NCBI GenBank assembly: GCA_016617785.1
Contig: JADILM010000009.1
Coordinates: forward strand, 186,001-250,000
From: Sporobolomyces roseus
Taxonomy: Eukaryota; Basidiomycota; Microbotryomycetes; Sporidiobolales; Sporidiobolaceae
Direction: 5' to 3'
Length of the DNA: 64,000 bases
Part shown: positions 1 through 12,154 of the stretch, one piece after another
How the letters are laid out: the number at the start of each line of letters is the position of its first letter
How positions within the stretch are numbered: position 1 is the stretch's first letter
Program-made: the position numbers and the translations under genes
The notes under the pieces: generated by a model
What the model saw: only the letters and a program-made list of their open reading frames with translations
Database searches by the model: none
What the model was told of the DNA's origin: nothing

Positions 1-2003
1 TTGTAGCGACAGAGTCCGCCTATTCCGCCGAAACCCTTAACAAATCTACGCGCGTGGAGGGGGCGTGTCAGTCCAGACCCGAGGGAGAGTGGAGCGGAAG
101 AATAAAAAAGAAGAGGAAAGGGAAAAAAAAAAGTAAAAGTCGGAATATGAAAACTTACTGAGATCCTTCTTGAGATTTGTTGGTGATGAACTGTGAGCAA
201 GCAGAAGTACGTCGAAGTCAGTTCACGAAGCAGCGAATTCGAATACACAAGTTCGGACTCACCTCGAGTTGAGCTCCCATCGAAGTATAATTCTCTGCCA
301 ACCACTCCAACATAGGTTGAGGTTCCCTGTTCTGTTCCATCTCCAACCCAGTAACTTTATCGATGAACTTTGCCCTATCCACTTCACTCAACGCATTAAT
401 CCCACTCTGATTCTCTACGACCTTGCTCGTGTTTGCGGCGGCGGGAGGTGCGTGGGTGTGAACGATGATTTCCGCACCGGTTGAATCGCGGAGGTAGTGT
501 CGAGTGACGTCGAGGTTCTCCCAAACGATCAAGGTTTCGACGGCTCCCATTTCGAGTCCTCGTAAGGTATCGTCGACTCCGAAACAGTATTTACCGGAAT
601 CGTGAGAGATCTCGTCAAAGTATTGTTGAATCAATCTATCGGGAACGAGGGGGAGTCAGCGAGAGTGGAAAAAAAAGGAAGAGAGAGAGAGGTTGGGTTG
701 GGTTACTTCTTTTCTTGAACGAATTTGACGTTTGATAAAGACTCTGCAGCTAGTTCGATAGCCTGATTGAACCCATTCTCACCACCATAACTAACATCCA
801 CCACTTTAATAACCTTTGCGTTCAACCTTCCATCAAACAAATCACTCTGGTTCAATTCCGTCTTGAAATCCGCCGATCCAGCAAGAACCAACCCTTGAAC
901 GTTCACCTTGTCGTCCGTGATGAAGTGTTGAACGGCATGTTCGGCGACCTTGCGAACGTAGTTGTGTCGTTTCTCCATTCGGAGACGGGCGAAACGGAGT
1001 GCAGATTGTCCTCCACGACCATGCTTCTTGGGCAAATCGACAGTGAATTTGTGTACTACTTCTCGAGTGTTACCGGCGAGAGTACCGAACAAGGCTCCGT
1101 TACCATCCATGACGATGAAACCGAATTTCGCGTCGGATTCGAGGAGTTCTGCGAGTGCTTCAGTATGGAATTTGTTGTCACAGAGGTAGAGGGAAGTGTT
1201 GATAGGCTGTGACCATTCCTCTAGTCAGATCAGTCTCCACGAAGAGGAAAAGATTAGGAAGAGAGAGGATGCGCACTCTGAAAGGTTCGAAATCGATATT
1301 AACCTTCTTCTCTTTCCCTTCATCCGTCAAGATAGTACCACAGTAGACGACCAATCCATTGTTGGGTACTTTCGAGTAGAGTTTGAGACGCTGTTGAGTC
1401 GAGGTAATGGCGGCGAGTACGGAAAGTCGGTTCACTCGAGATTTAATGTTTGATGCGGTACCGTATTCTTGAGTCAACATGGAGGATAATTGAGAGATTT
1501 GAGAGCTGTAGGGAAACGATTTGGGCGTGAGTATGAGCGGCAGGAGGTGAGTTAGGAGGAGAGTAAAGGCGCGAACCGAGGAGGGGCGATGAGGGAAATC
1601 ATCGAGGTTCCTGTAAGTCAGCAATCAGACTCAGTTTCGCGTACAAACGTTACTGAGTCAGAAAGTATCGACTCACCTGCACCACGAGCAGCTTGAAGAC
1701 TCTGGACTAGAATCCCGCGAAAAGAAAGGGACAAAGAAAAAGAGGTCAGCTCCTCCTCCTTTACCTCGCTCGAAGGTAGTGAAAGTCAAGCATACCGAGT
1801 TTCTTCATTCTATTCGCACAATCAGACAGGAGGGGAACAAGTAGAGAAGGGAGGGGGAACAGAGCGAAACTTTGTCAGTACATCATTCCACTTTTCGCCT
1901 CGTTCACACCTGAAGAGCGGTAAAAGTGAGAGGGGAGAATATGATTGACTTACTTCCATACTGCGATGTTTGCCTCTTGTTGTGCATCTGCTGTAGTCGA
2001 CAT
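1..2003 (-). CDS. SUP45: Eukaryotic peptide chain release factor subunit 1 (eRF1), C-terminus cut by window edge
   Basis: This is class I translation termination factor eRF1, which reads all three stop codons in the ribosomal A site and triggers peptidyl-tRNA hydrolysis together with eRF3. The start at 2003 gives a short first exon ([17 protein letters not shown]) that matches the family N-terminus. The stop-codon-reading NIKS motif lies at about 1439-1450, inside [13 protein letters not shown]. The catalytic GGQ lies at about 1006-1014, inside [14 protein letters not shown]. The C-terminal eRF3-binding domain follows ([20 protein letters not shown]). Several short introns interrupt it. The exon at roughly 155-190 encodes [10 protein letters not shown], and the last visible exon (1-47) encodes [14 protein letters not shown]. 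About 30 C-terminal residues lie outside the window. It is divergent from the gene that follows, with a short shared promoter. The identification is secure. Confidence 0.97.
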
Positions 2004-2173
2004 CTTGATTTAACTTTTGATCAAGGTTTTTTTTGTGGGATGAAAGAGAGAAGGGCGAAAGGAGCTTGTTCTGAGGGGAGAGAGGGACGGCCTAATCGAG
2101 TGACTGGTTCGAAGGTCGATATACAACTGCCGAGAGTTATGGAGAGTAGCGAGTCAGTACTCGACTCGATTGA

Positions 2174-4895
2174 TCAGGATTAGTCGAATTGCAATCGCTG
2201 GAATACAAACACGAAACAGACCTTACCCCCTCTCTCACTCTCTCTTTACAAATGGAGAGATGATTTATACGAAAGACCTAGTAATCTCAACTCCTTACTC
2301 TTCAAGAGTAACGACTACATCCTCGCATCGTTCGTGCCCTTCTCTCTTTCCCACTTTCTCCCCGCACCCCCTCACTCTCTCATCCGAAACTAACTCAACC
2401 ATACGCTCTATCTAGCACAACTCCGAGATCTCCTAGCTTTCACTCCTTCCACCTCTCCCTCCTCCTCCTCCTCCTCTTCATCATACGATAACTCGATCTC
2501 TGTAATAACTTACGACTCACTCGCTTCTCACTCGCTCTACAACGACAGACGTCCTCATTATACTCCACTCAACTTCTCCCCTTGTTGTATCACTTATGGG
2601 TGTGGGTTCGTCGCGGTTGGAGGTCAGAACAGTGAGATTGCTTTGAAAAGTTCAAGTATTGAGAATAAAGATTGGTAAAATTTCCTCTCTCTCTCTTTCA
2701 TCTTGGGGCCATCTAGCTGATAAAGGGAGCACGGGAGTAGGTGTCAGCAATATACACCTCATTCGGGATCAGCGAATTCAGCGATCCCACAAGGAAGTAT
2801 CGTCAATTCATTGAATATCTCTTCAAAGTCTCCTTCGGAACCGGATCAACCAAGGTTACTAGCGAGTTCGAACGATGAAAAAGTGTTGGTTTATGATATC
2901 GTGGCATGTTCGAGTGAGGAGGGAGCGGGATTACCAGATTGGAGGGGAGCTAGGAGGAGGAGAGAGAGGGAAAAGAAGAGGTTCAGGGAAAGTTTGGTTG
3001 AGAGTAGCTGGGAAGCAGAGGAGTGGCAACGAAGGAAGTTAGGTGGTGAGAATGAAGAGTTCAATTATGGGGATCAAGAGGAAGAGGATTCAGTGGAAGA
3101 ATCACCAACTTATAATCCTTCTTCAGGACCCTGTCAACTCCTACCTCGACCAGAACTAGATATCCCTTTCTCAACTCCGATCAATCATTGTTCGTTATCA
3201 AAAGATGGGACGAAAATGTTGGCAGTGGGAGATACGGAAGAAGTTTGGATGTTTGATGTGAGAGGAAACGGAGAGTATCAGTTGGTTGCGAGTTTCGGGA
3301 ATGGGGAGAGTAGGGACGCTAGTTTCTCGACAGATTGGGATGAAAGTGGGAACGCATTCGTCGTAGGGAGTCAAGGTGAGTCGAGAAGAAACGAAGCATC
3401 TACAGCGAGAATTGGCGTTTCCTGATCTTTTCGTTTCGCAGATGGTTTCGTCAACGTCTATGACCCACGCTTCCTCCCAACCTCATCTGTCGCTTCTTCA
3501 TCTCGACATCCTCCAACAGTAGCTTCCCTTCGCACAACTCAACGAGGACCAGCAGGAGCCGTGAGAAAAGTCAAATTCTCACCTGGAGGTCGAGGTAAAA
3601 TCGATGGTAGTTTACTAGCATTCACCGAGGTACGTCGCTTATCCCTTCCACCTTCACAGTACTTCACAGCTGATCAGTGGATGTCCGATATTTGAGCACA
3701 GCATCGAAACCTCGTTCACATTGTCGATTCCCGCACTTTCTCCTCCACGCAACTCCTCGAGATCCCCCGCTATCCAACTCAAAACGATACTCCTTCGAAC
3801 TCTGTATTCCTCGTTAATGAACCCCTCTTAGTCCCACAACTAGATCACTTCGAATCAGGTTCGATCCCACCTCGTACTCGACCTCTCCCACTTCGCCGTC
3901 GAAGAAGACGTTCTTCATCCACTCTACCTCGACTTGATGAGCCGATACCTCAAGCTCGAAGAACTAGGTTCCCTTCTAGCGGGTCAGACGGGATTTTACA
4001 TTTGATTCCGGACCCTCAACCACGAATCAGGAGGAGAGTCGATAGTGGGACTACTCCGAGGGAAGTGACGATGACGTTACCTGATGAAGGAAGGGGTGAG
4101 GTTTGGCCAGTTCCAGTCTTGCCGAGAGGAGCGGGAGAAAGTGTTGGAGGGATGCAGATACGGAATCGGAGAGTGATTCACCAGGATGATCCGGAGGAGG
4201 AGACTGAGAATGAAGAAGACGGGGCAGAAGTGGGGTGGAATGAACAGCAGGAGTTGACGGATGAAGAGGAAGAGAGCGAAGATGAGGAGGAAGAGGAAGA
4301 CCAAGATGAAGACGAAGAATCAGAACAAGATCTAGCTTCGGCATCCTGGAACAATCCTGCAACCTCGCAAACTACCCAAGAATCAAGAATCGCAGAAGTC
4401 GCTTCCCTCGCAGGTGTCTCTTTACCCTCTCGATCCTATTCCTCTGTCGCCGCATTCTCGAGTCCTCAAATTCGACGTTCCTGGTTCCCCGGCGCACTCA
4501 GTCCGACCTCCCCACACCCTCCCTCCTCATCTCGCACCGCCCGTGATGTTCCCTATTCGACCCTGACACGCTTCACGACCTCTCCCTCCTCTTCCAACCC
4601 CTCCTTACCGACCCTCTCCCTTTTCGCCGCACCCCTCATCAACCCTTCTCGTTCCTCAACCCCCTCTTTCTACCCTTCTACAAACCTCTCGAGACAACCA
4701 CGAGTGATACCGTCTCAACAGAGTTACCGGAGCAACTCGAACAATTTCCCATTGGATACGAGCGAGAGAGATTTGTTGGGATTGGATTGGGATGAATGGG
4801 GGGAAAGGGTGTTGGTCGCTACGAGTCAGAGGGTTTGGGAATGGGACGTGGACGTGAAAAGTAGGAGAGGGAAAGGGAGTTTCGATTATTGTTGA
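2174..4895 (+). CDS. WD40-like beta-propeller protein of the DUF2415 type (5' end unresolved)
   Basis: This is a conserved fungal protein of unknown biochemical role. Spliced segments read in order: an N-terminal exon from about 2174 (ELQSLEYKHETDL, then KWRDDLYERPSNL); CCITYGCGFVAVGGQNSEIAL at about 2580-2645; an exon from about 2740 joined through DWCQQYTPHSGSA; propeller-like blades (DGFVNVYDPRFLP at about 3440); an acidic stretch rich in Glu and Asp (about 4190-4330); and a C-terminal blade (LLGLDWDEWGERVLVATSQ) before the stop at 4895. The GFVAVGGQ blade near the N-terminus and the LGLDWDEWGERVLVAT blade near the C-terminus are how I recognise the DUF2415 group. At least five introns are present. 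An in-frame TGA at 2171 means the true start must lie in an upstream exon that I could not place. Domain family fairly sure, function unknown. Confidence 0.75.
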
Positions 4896-5087
4896 AGGGA
4901 GATCGTTTTGTTTCTGTTGTCTGTTTTGTTTTCTTGTTTTTTTCTTTTTGCCCTGCCCTCGTCGTTTTTACCAATATACTCGCAACCTTCTCCTGTACTT
5001 ACTGCAAATGCACACAACTCTCTTTCGTTCTCTCCCCGTTCTGCCTACTTCAAGAGTTGATGAAAGTTTAACGAGCACGATTCAAAT
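4896..5087. other. Convergent intergenic spacer
   Basis: This is the shared 3' flank of two convergent genes. It is T-rich just after the plus-strand stop (about 4910-4950), as expected for fungal 3' ends. No open frame with family similarity was seen. Confidence 0.5.
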
Positions 5088-7354
5088 CTACAATCTATCA
5101 GTACCCTTTGCTTTCCCCGTCTCCTTCTCCATCTTTGCCGTCCTCGCACCAAAATGTATAGCTCTCTTCTTCTCCCTCCAAGTCCCATTCAACCCCAACT
5201 CTCTCGCCGCCAATCTTAACAACATTTTATCCCCCAACCCTTCTTGAAACCTCATATCGCATTTCTCCCACACCGCTAATTCCACTAACCAACTAACTAA
5301 AGGCGTCGAAAGGAATGGATAACGAACTTCTTTCGAAGAGGAGGAAATGATTCGATCGTCTCGACCCAAGTTCCGGGTGCTCAATCGAGAGAGATCCATT
5401 TGAAGTTCGTCGATGAGAGAAGTCCACTTCTCGTGACCTTTTGGAGAGTCGGGGAGAGGGGGAGTCACGTTGGTAGGTTGGTATTGGTTGTAAGCTTTTC
5501 GATGTCGTGCGTAACCTCCGAGAAGTTCATCTGCTCCTAATCCGCTCAATAGGACTCGAGCGGTCGAGTGATACGGTTCGGTCGATTCGACAGAGGAAGG
5601 AGGGGAGGAAGAACTTGAAGCGAGAGTACCACGACTTCGAGCAGCGAAATAGAAAGCGATGGCAATGCTCTGCGTTTCCTTCACGACACTATCAGTATCA
5701 GATATGTACAGATAGGAAGGAACAACTAAACGCACAAGATCCATAACAGTATCTTGAGGTTTCATCAAGTCTATCACTTTTTGACGGTGTTCGAGCATTT
5801 CCGAGTAAGGTACGTCGACTTTGACGAAATTCCATCTTCTTTCCGGGTTGAGTTGACATAGTTCCCTCCAGCTCGCCAGACCCGTCAATCGATCAGGTAC
5901 ATCGTAGATCGAACTTGATGTCGAAGGGTCTTCACTCGTCGGAGTCGAAGTCTCTGTTTCTTCCTCGGGAGTTACCGACTCTTCCTCCTCCCCCTTGATC
6001 TCCAATCCTTCCTCGAGCATTTTCTCCAATTTCGCTTTATCCTGTCTATCCTTCTTAGTCTCCTTCTTCTTCCCCTTCCGCGGTCCAACTGCACTCGCAT
6101 CCAGTTTCCTCGGGTTCTCAAACGCGACATTGATTAAATCGATTCCTTCTCCCTCAGGTAACACTTTGTCAACTAATCGAGCTACGACCGTGCAGTCTAG
6201 CCCACCAGAAAAGAGTACTGCTATTCGAGGTTTCGAGTTTGCGGTAGAAGATTTCGGTGGGAAGGGAATGGTGAGGACTCGTTGTCGGATCGATTCGGTT
6301 AGGAGGTCGATAAAGGTATGCATTTTGGCGATGTAGGGCGGAAAGAGGACGGGGAGAGGAGGGAAAGAACGGGTCATGGCGTGGAGAGAACCGATTGAGG
6401 GGAGTGAACGATTCAAGCGGTCAAAGGGATAAATCTAGATAGTTCCAGAGGCTACACTCAGTATCGGAAAGAGCGACTTGGCTTTTGATCGTCACTTACG
6501 AGAGCTTCGAGAGTATCATTCTTCGCTTCAGAACGATAACATCTCTCATGAACCTTGACTGCCTCAATCCATCTCTTCCCATCACTCAGCTTGCTCAAGT
6601 CCAGCTCGTGTATACCATCCGCGCTAACTTCCTCCCATTCCCCTTCCAACTCACTCGGAGCAGTCGATGTCAAAACCCAGAATGGATTACTCCCTCCTCG
6701 TTCCTTTCTCAATAAGCTCCTCCTTCCCAACACGTCCCTCGTAAAGTAAACCTTATCTTGCGATGAATCGTAATAGATGAGCGAATACGGAGAACCTTGA
6801 ATCTGATTGAGCGCTTGAAAGAATCCGACGGTTTGAATCAGGTTGAATAGTTTCAATCCATCATTCTCGTTCATCTCTACCTGACCCTCTTGTTCTATAT
6901 TAGCTCCTTTTATAGCGCATGAGATAGACCGACAAGAGGGAAGGGAGACTTACGGGCAACGAATCGAAGATTTCACCGTTCCAACACAAAACATTCCCAG
7001 TTTTCTCGTCTTGAAACGGTTGTTGAGTGACGTGTTCTCCTCTGAGGTGCAGTACACTCGTGTGGAAACGGAGTTCGTGCGTTCTAGTCTGAAGAACAAT
7101 GGAGTTTGAAGCGTCTGGACCTGCGAGTAGTCACAACGATAGATCAGTACGATTCGAGACTACTAGGGGCAGCTTTACTGACCTCTATCTGCTACTGCAG
7201 CAGTCAATGAGGCCCATATATCCTCTGCTGTCGAATCCGCTTGATCAAGATTCGGGTTTCGGGAGCCGCTCGGAACAGCTACTGATGGATCCGTCGCTCC
7301 TACATGACTCCCAAACCTATTTGAAGGTCTAACGGTGAAGACTATGCCGCACAT
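5088..7354 (-). CDS. Asparagine synthetase domain-containing protein (ASNSD1-like)
   Basis: This is a class II glutamine amidotransferase domain joined to an asparagine synthetase/PP-loop ATPase domain. The start at 7354 gives MCGIVFTVRPSN, which places the nucleophilic Cys at residue 2 as the class requires. A GATase region follows (NVLCWNGEIFDSLP near 6960-7010; PYSLIYYDSSQDKVYFTRDVLG near 6720-6790). The synthetase part carries the ATP-binding signature VLFSGGLDCTVVAR (about 6190-6235), then LSGLGADELLGGYARHR (about 5500-5555) and KEVRYPFLSTPLVSWL (about 5275-5330). A charged insert rich in Lys and Glu separates the SGGLD motif from VPDRLTGLASWREL. Splicing at about 6437-6495 restores EALIYPFDRLN. 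The layout fits the ASNSD1/YML096w group rather than canonical Asn synthetase. Whether it makes asparagine is doubtful in this subgroup. Confidence 0.88.
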
Positions 7355-7799
7355 TGTGGTCGAGGGAGAGCGGGAGAGCTGATGTTAGATGAGGGGAAAC
7401 TTTTGGATGAAGTGGAGGAAGGGAGTTGACTTGAGGCTTGGTGATTGATGTAGGGGTATTGAGTGTGGGAGACGCTCAAGGCGTCGCAGAAATTGATGGA
7501 TGGAGTGGAAGGGAAAGAGCGAGGAAAGTTTCGCAAGGTTTCGTGACATCGCTTCAGTCTTGCCGTCGAGCAGCAGAGAGAGTCTATTAGACGCTTCACC
7601 GACACCGAATCGTATGAAAGGATTCATCAACGTTATACGAGAAACAGATATACGGAAATTGCCATCTCTTGCAACTCCGCCAACTCTCCTACGTCCTCCA
7701 GCTTTCCCCTGCTCCATTCTTTCCGGAGAATACCCTCAGCTATCAGTCATCAACCTCCCACCCCATCGTGTCCCTATTTCCTTCTCTCGCTTCCGCCAA
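7355..7799. other. Intergenic spacer, promoter of the MCGI gene and 3' flank of the F-box gene
   Basis: Both neighbours lie on the minus strand, so this holds the 5' flank of the ASNSD1-like gene and the 3' flank of the F-box gene. Open frames here are short, lack recognisable motifs and overlap on both strands. I see no additional gene. Confidence 0.4.
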
Positions 7800-9241
7800 C
7801 TACTCCAATCCCAATTTGAACCACTTCGTCTCGGGATCATCGACTATCGTGAGCTTGAGGTTCTCGGGATCGACAGTCTCCAAAGGAATATGAGCAAAGT
7901 GGCTCATACCGTTGACCAAGCCATCGAGGGAGCGGTGCTGGAAACACCACAAAACGGTGCGATTTGCGAGTTCGAGATAATACGCTGATTCGACCTGGAG
8001 CTCGTCAAAGTCTCCTCCTCCTCTTTTGACGCTCACTCCGCTGTCTCTGCAGGCTCGGAAGAAGTTCGCTAAGCCTCCTTTGCTGAAGTTCCCGAAATCG
8101 GGCCATTTCCACCCGTCCTCCTCTAGGCCTGAATCAACGTCTGCTACCTCCTCATCTGGTTGAACTCGACGTCCCATACGACCTTTAAAGCAATCTAGCA
8201 CGAGGTGTTGAAGAGCGGGAAGCTTGGTAGGACCTTCGACGAGACCGAGCAGATCCTCATCACGGAGGAGAATGTGAGCGTCGAGTCCAAGGCGGAGAGT
8301 GGTGAGCTTTGTGAGCTGTGACAGGTAGGTAGACGGGGAAGTGGATATTGTACCCTTGCAGAGATCAAGGTGCTGGAGATTGGTGAAACGGCGAAGGACA
8401 GGGCCACATTGGATGCCGTAGCCGCTGGCGAGGTCGTCACAGTCGAGTGCGAGCGACGTGAGGAGGGCTGGATGAGAGAGGAGGGAGAGGAAATGTGGAT
8501 AGTTGGGACAATTCGGATCGAATAGTCGGAGGGAAGTAATGTTTGAACAGCTATCGACGATCTCTGCGAGGCTGCGCGTCCATACCTCGTGCAGGTGCTC
8601 CGGCCAATCGAAACGTTCCGGAGGCTTGAAGCAAAGAGTGAGGTTCCTGACGGACTCCAGTCGAGGTAAGGGCTTGCTGATCGCGCGGACGAGATTGCTA
8701 AACTCGATCTCGAGGGAAGGCAGTTCGCGGCGGCGGACCCAGTCAAGATCCTTGCTCGTTGGGTATCGGCACCCGTACGAGAGGTGTCTGAGAGGCGGGT
8801 ACTCTGCGAAGTACTCGAGGAGAGGGTCGATGAAGCCTGTCCGGAGAGAGCGGAGGCGGGGGAAAGACAGCATAATCTGGTGAATATCGCCAGCAACGCT
8901 GTAGCGACCAGTAGTGACGAATATCTCGGATGTATCGAGCTCCTCGACGAGGTGTCCCAGGCCCCAGGTGAGGTCCATTGTGTCGAGAAGTTTGTCGAAA
9001 GATGCGAGGGAAGAAATGTGGATTTTTCGGTAAAGATTATGTCGAACATAAGGGAGTAGGCGACTGGAAAGAGGTTCGAGGATAGGAGAATCGGGGTCAT
9101 AGGCTAGGTCGAAGATGGAGAGGAGGAGTTCCGGAGGAAGGGAGGAAAGTCGATCGATCTGTAGAAGCGCTTTGTCAGCTTTGTAAATCATGAGAGATAG
9201 TGGAGACTCACTTGAGGAGATTCAATAATCGCTGTGGACAT
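7800..9241 (-). CDS. F-box protein (single copy, divergent from the island family)
   Basis: This is a putative SCF ubiquitin-ligase substrate receptor. The model starts with a short first exon at 9241 (MSTAIIESPQ), followed by a GT-AG intron of about 53 nt whose removal joins to IDRLSSLPPELLLSIFDLAY. That second exon start is a typical F-box beginning (LPxELLxxIF). The rest is about 440 residues with Leu-rich segments such as LRSLRTGFIDPLLEYF and LTKLTTLRLGLDAHIL, consistent with irregular leucine-rich repeats. It ends in KWFKLGLE and lacks the ELxxWLED tail of the island genes, so I treat it as a separate lineage. The F-box call rests on the N-terminal motif only. The substrate is unknown. 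Confidence 0.72.
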
Positions 9242-9670
9242 CCTTTCAGTGGTCTAGTGCTGTTGTTGAGGAGTAAAAAGGCGTTGAAGATGAGGGGATT
9301 CTGAGGAGATGTGAGTTTGTAGTCCTTCTCCGACCACGTTAACAGGGGCCGCTACGAATCAAATTCGATTGAACGTAGGGTTTCGAGCGATTCCGGCGAG
9401 TTTGGCGAAAGTGAGGTGAATCGTTCTTGGGAAGAAAAGCGGCAAGTCGGGTTTTCGTTGCAGTCGACAACAGCTTTTTTCCTCTCACAAGCAGCCTCGC
9501 CCGAGCACAAACACCTAGAGACGACGAACAGATGCAATCGGACTTCTGACTTTACGGCGTCTAGGATATTGCAACGATAATTCATTCAGATCTTCCCTAA
9601 GTTCGCACTCGCTCCTCTTTCCCTTCCCCAATCTCGCCGCCAACGGTATACATCGCCCTCACATTGTGTG
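9242..9670. other. Intergenic spacer between two minus-strand genes
   Basis: This is the 5' flank of the F-box gene and the 3' flank of the thioesterase gene. I see no convincing coding sequence, RNA gene or repeat. Confidence 0.4.
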
Positions 9671-10714
9671 CTATGGTCCTTCACCCTTGATCATTTCCTC
9701 TGTTGGGAACTCGCCCTCCAGCAGACTTTCACCATCCTCACTAATCTTGACATTCTCTTTACCCGCCAACGCATCTTTGATATATTTCGTATGCGATCCT
9801 GTACGTCTCAAAGGTCACACCGATCAGTACCCGTGAGAGGAAGATTGATGCAGAACGAGATTGAGACGTACCATAAGCTAATAGTTTCCCTGATGATAAC
9901 GAAGTCAATTCTACTCTTGTAAACGCCAGTGTCTTACCTGTATCGTCTCACACTGATGAGCTCAGTATGATCCTCACTAAGCGCTTGCGGACTTGATCGA
10001 AACGAGAGAGACGTACCCATATTGATCACTTCTCCTTTCAACTCTAATTTCTCTCCCAATCTCGCTCCTCTCACATACCTACTCTTCTACCTTCCTCATC
10101 AGTTCCTCCTCTCGGTCACAACCCAGTCAAGAACAAGTTCACTCGACTTACGTAACGTTCAAATCCGTACTCACGCCGGTTTTCCATAATCCTCTACTCG
10201 ACAAACTCAAACTTCCCATAGTATCCACCAAACTCGCAATGACACCTCCATGTAAACTCTGTTCTACCTCCCACTCTAACATCAGTTTTCAAGACCTTTC
10301 GATAGGGAGATGAGAGGAAGAGGAGGGATGCGAACGGATAATCGATTCGTTTGATGTTTCTCCACTAACATTTCAGCCCAAACTTTACCTGGTACCGCGT
10401 CACGTACTACCATCTAATATATATCATCCCACTTCAATTCGAGGTCAGCATTCTCACGTGGAGAGAGAGATGGTGAGGGGGAAAGGAGGTTAAAAAAAAC
10501 GAACATGTCCGAATGAATTGGCGTCGTGTCCTCCTGAGTTACGAAAGTTCTGCCAGACTGATTGAGTGAAACGTTTTGATGCACTGAGGTTTGGGAGTAG
10601 TGGTGAGAGAGAGGAGAGAGAATAAGTGGGGGGAATGGGAGGGAGAGGAGAGGAGGATACCAGGGACGCACGACATGTTCCTTGAGGAGAACACGGAGCG
10701 GAGAGTAGATCCAA
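9671..10714 (-). CDS. Hotdog-fold acyl-CoA thioesterase (THEM2/ACOT13-like)
   Basis: It is predicted to hydrolyse acyl-CoA thioesters. Splicing several short exons gives VWQNFRNSGGHDANSFGH, then MVVRDAVPGKVWAEML, then EQSLHGGVIASLVDTMGSLS with the hallmark HGG motif of this group, then KTGVSTDLNVT and YVRGARLGEKLELKGEV, then KTLAFTRVELTSLSSGKLLAYG, SHTKYIKDALAG and a C-terminal tail ending at 9671. The order and spacing match THEM2-type proteins (HGG, then GVS-D-N-TY, then GKTLAFT). The intron at about 10414-10504 is supported by the join FGH/MVVRDA. The N-terminus is uncertain: the first in-frame ATG is at 10714, but a further 5' intron is possible because a good acceptor precedes ASKRFTQ. 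Localisation (mitochondrial or cytosolic) cannot be read from this. Confidence 0.82.
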
Positions 10715-11227
10715 AGCAAGTTAGAGCGGAAACGAGTGAGTGGGAGGAAAGAGAGAGCGAGAGCAGTAAAAGCCGCGGGAGAGTTTTCGCTCAACTTTCT
10801 CGACACTCTCGCGGCTTCAGAACGGAGAACAGTAGCCGAGAGCAGTGAGAGATGAGAGTTCAAAATGAGTAGTGTGGGTTGCGAGTTTGCATAGTTAAAA
10901 AAAGGGTGCGAAGTTCAGAGAGAGGGGTTTCGTTTCTATACAAGGGTGGCGAGGGGGTAGCGGAAATAAGGGGATAGCCAAAGCGACGTAGGATAGTCGA
11001 TCGGGTAGATAAGGAGAGGGGAAAAGGCTGGTATAAAAATGGTACATTTTGTGAAGGGTTAGTTCTTTCGTCCGACGTTCTCTTTCCTCGCTTCTCTTCC
11101 TTCTTTCTGTCTAACACCGCTCATCTCCACCGATCGCCTTAATCTATCTACATCCCGCTGTTCTCTCCTGTTCATTTCCATCTCCCTCTCCTCTGATCTC
11201 CGTCTGTTCCGTCGAGAGAAGTGGAAT
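10715..11227. other. Spacer between thioesterase and Mge1 genes
   Basis: About 510 nt hold the 5' flank of the thioesterase gene and the 3' flank of the GrpE gene. It is purine/pyrimidine-skewed, with short Arg/Glu-rich open frames on the minus strand that have no family signature. No gene is called. Confidence 0.35.
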
Positions 11228-12053
11228 CTATTCTTGAGCGAGTACAACTCCAACTTTGGCAGGACGAAGTAATCGATCCTTGATAGTATCTATGCTCATC
11301 CAAATCCTCTCTTTCAATCAGCTCTTATCTCCTTGATCAGTAAAAAGAGAAGACTTACATCCAATTTCCTGACATTCCAACACACTTCCCGGTTCTTTAC
11401 CCGGTACAGGAGCCTGATAAAGTGCCTCATGTCTATTCGGATCAAACATTTCACCAGTAGGATCGAAACTCTTCACTCCATGTCTCGCCAAAGTCTTTTC
11501 AATCTCCCTCTTGGTCAAACTAACTCCCTCGTGTAAATTCTTCAAATCCGCTGAATCGGCGAGTTTCTCTACTGCGATTGATTTGAGTGCGAGGTGGAGG
11601 ATATCGATGGAGGATACTAGATCTTTCGCGAAAGAAGTGAGGGCGAAATCTTTTGCTTGGGCTTTCTCACGAGTAGAGATCTTTTGTAGGTTTTCGAAAT
11701 CTGCTAGAGTCCTTAATCGTGCGTCCTACATTCATTCACTCATCAGTACACTAGGTCGGGGTAGACAGTGGAGAAGGAAGAGAATAATGTACTTTTAATT
11801 CGGCGATAGTTTTCGATTGTTGATCCAATTTGGCATTCAATTCGACAGTCGCATCGGGAGTAGCAGGTGATGCACCAGGTTCACCAGTAGCCGCGGCCGC
11901 TGGTTCTTGAGTAGGTTCTTCCGAGGTAGCGGGTTTTGAGGAGTAGAATTTTTGATGAGATGGTCGAGGGAATGAAGGGGCCACTCCTCTTGTAAGGAAT
12001 GGAGTGGGTTGAAGGGAGGAGCGGAGGAGGGTACGAGCTGTTGATCTGATCAT
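11228..12053 (-). CDS. MGE1: Mitochondrial GrpE nucleotide-exchange factor
   Basis: This co-chaperone releases ADP from mitochondrial Hsp70 (Ssc1) during protein import and folding. The N-terminus (MIRSTARTLLRSSLQPTPFL) is Arg/Ser-rich and lacks acidic residues, as expected for a matrix targeting signal. It is followed by an Ala/Pro/Glu-rich linker, then the long GrpE helix (ELNAKLDQQSKTIAELK). After an intron the text reads ARLRTLADFENLQKISTREK, then AKDFALTSFAKDLVSSIDIL, and FDPNRHEALYQAPVPGKEPG of the beta domain. The last intron has its donor after GGAT (about 11356) and its acceptor before ATACTATC. Removing it restores EIGYTIKDRLLRPAKVGVV, which matches the family C-terminus closely. 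It is divergent from the Sec20 gene, about 100 nt away. Confidence 0.95.
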
Positions 12054-12154
12054 ATTCGAGTGTGGTTTTTGAGGAGTGGCAAGTTAAGGAGAAAGAGAAG
12101 TCATTTTAGAGGTGACTCTCTCTCCCTTTCCCTCTCCAATCTCCTCGGCTAATC

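Noticed and set aside
7500..7988. Plus-strand frame of 162 codons between the ASNSD1-like and F-box genes
   Set aside because: It overlaps the 3' end of the well-supported F-box gene in antisense and shows no family motif.
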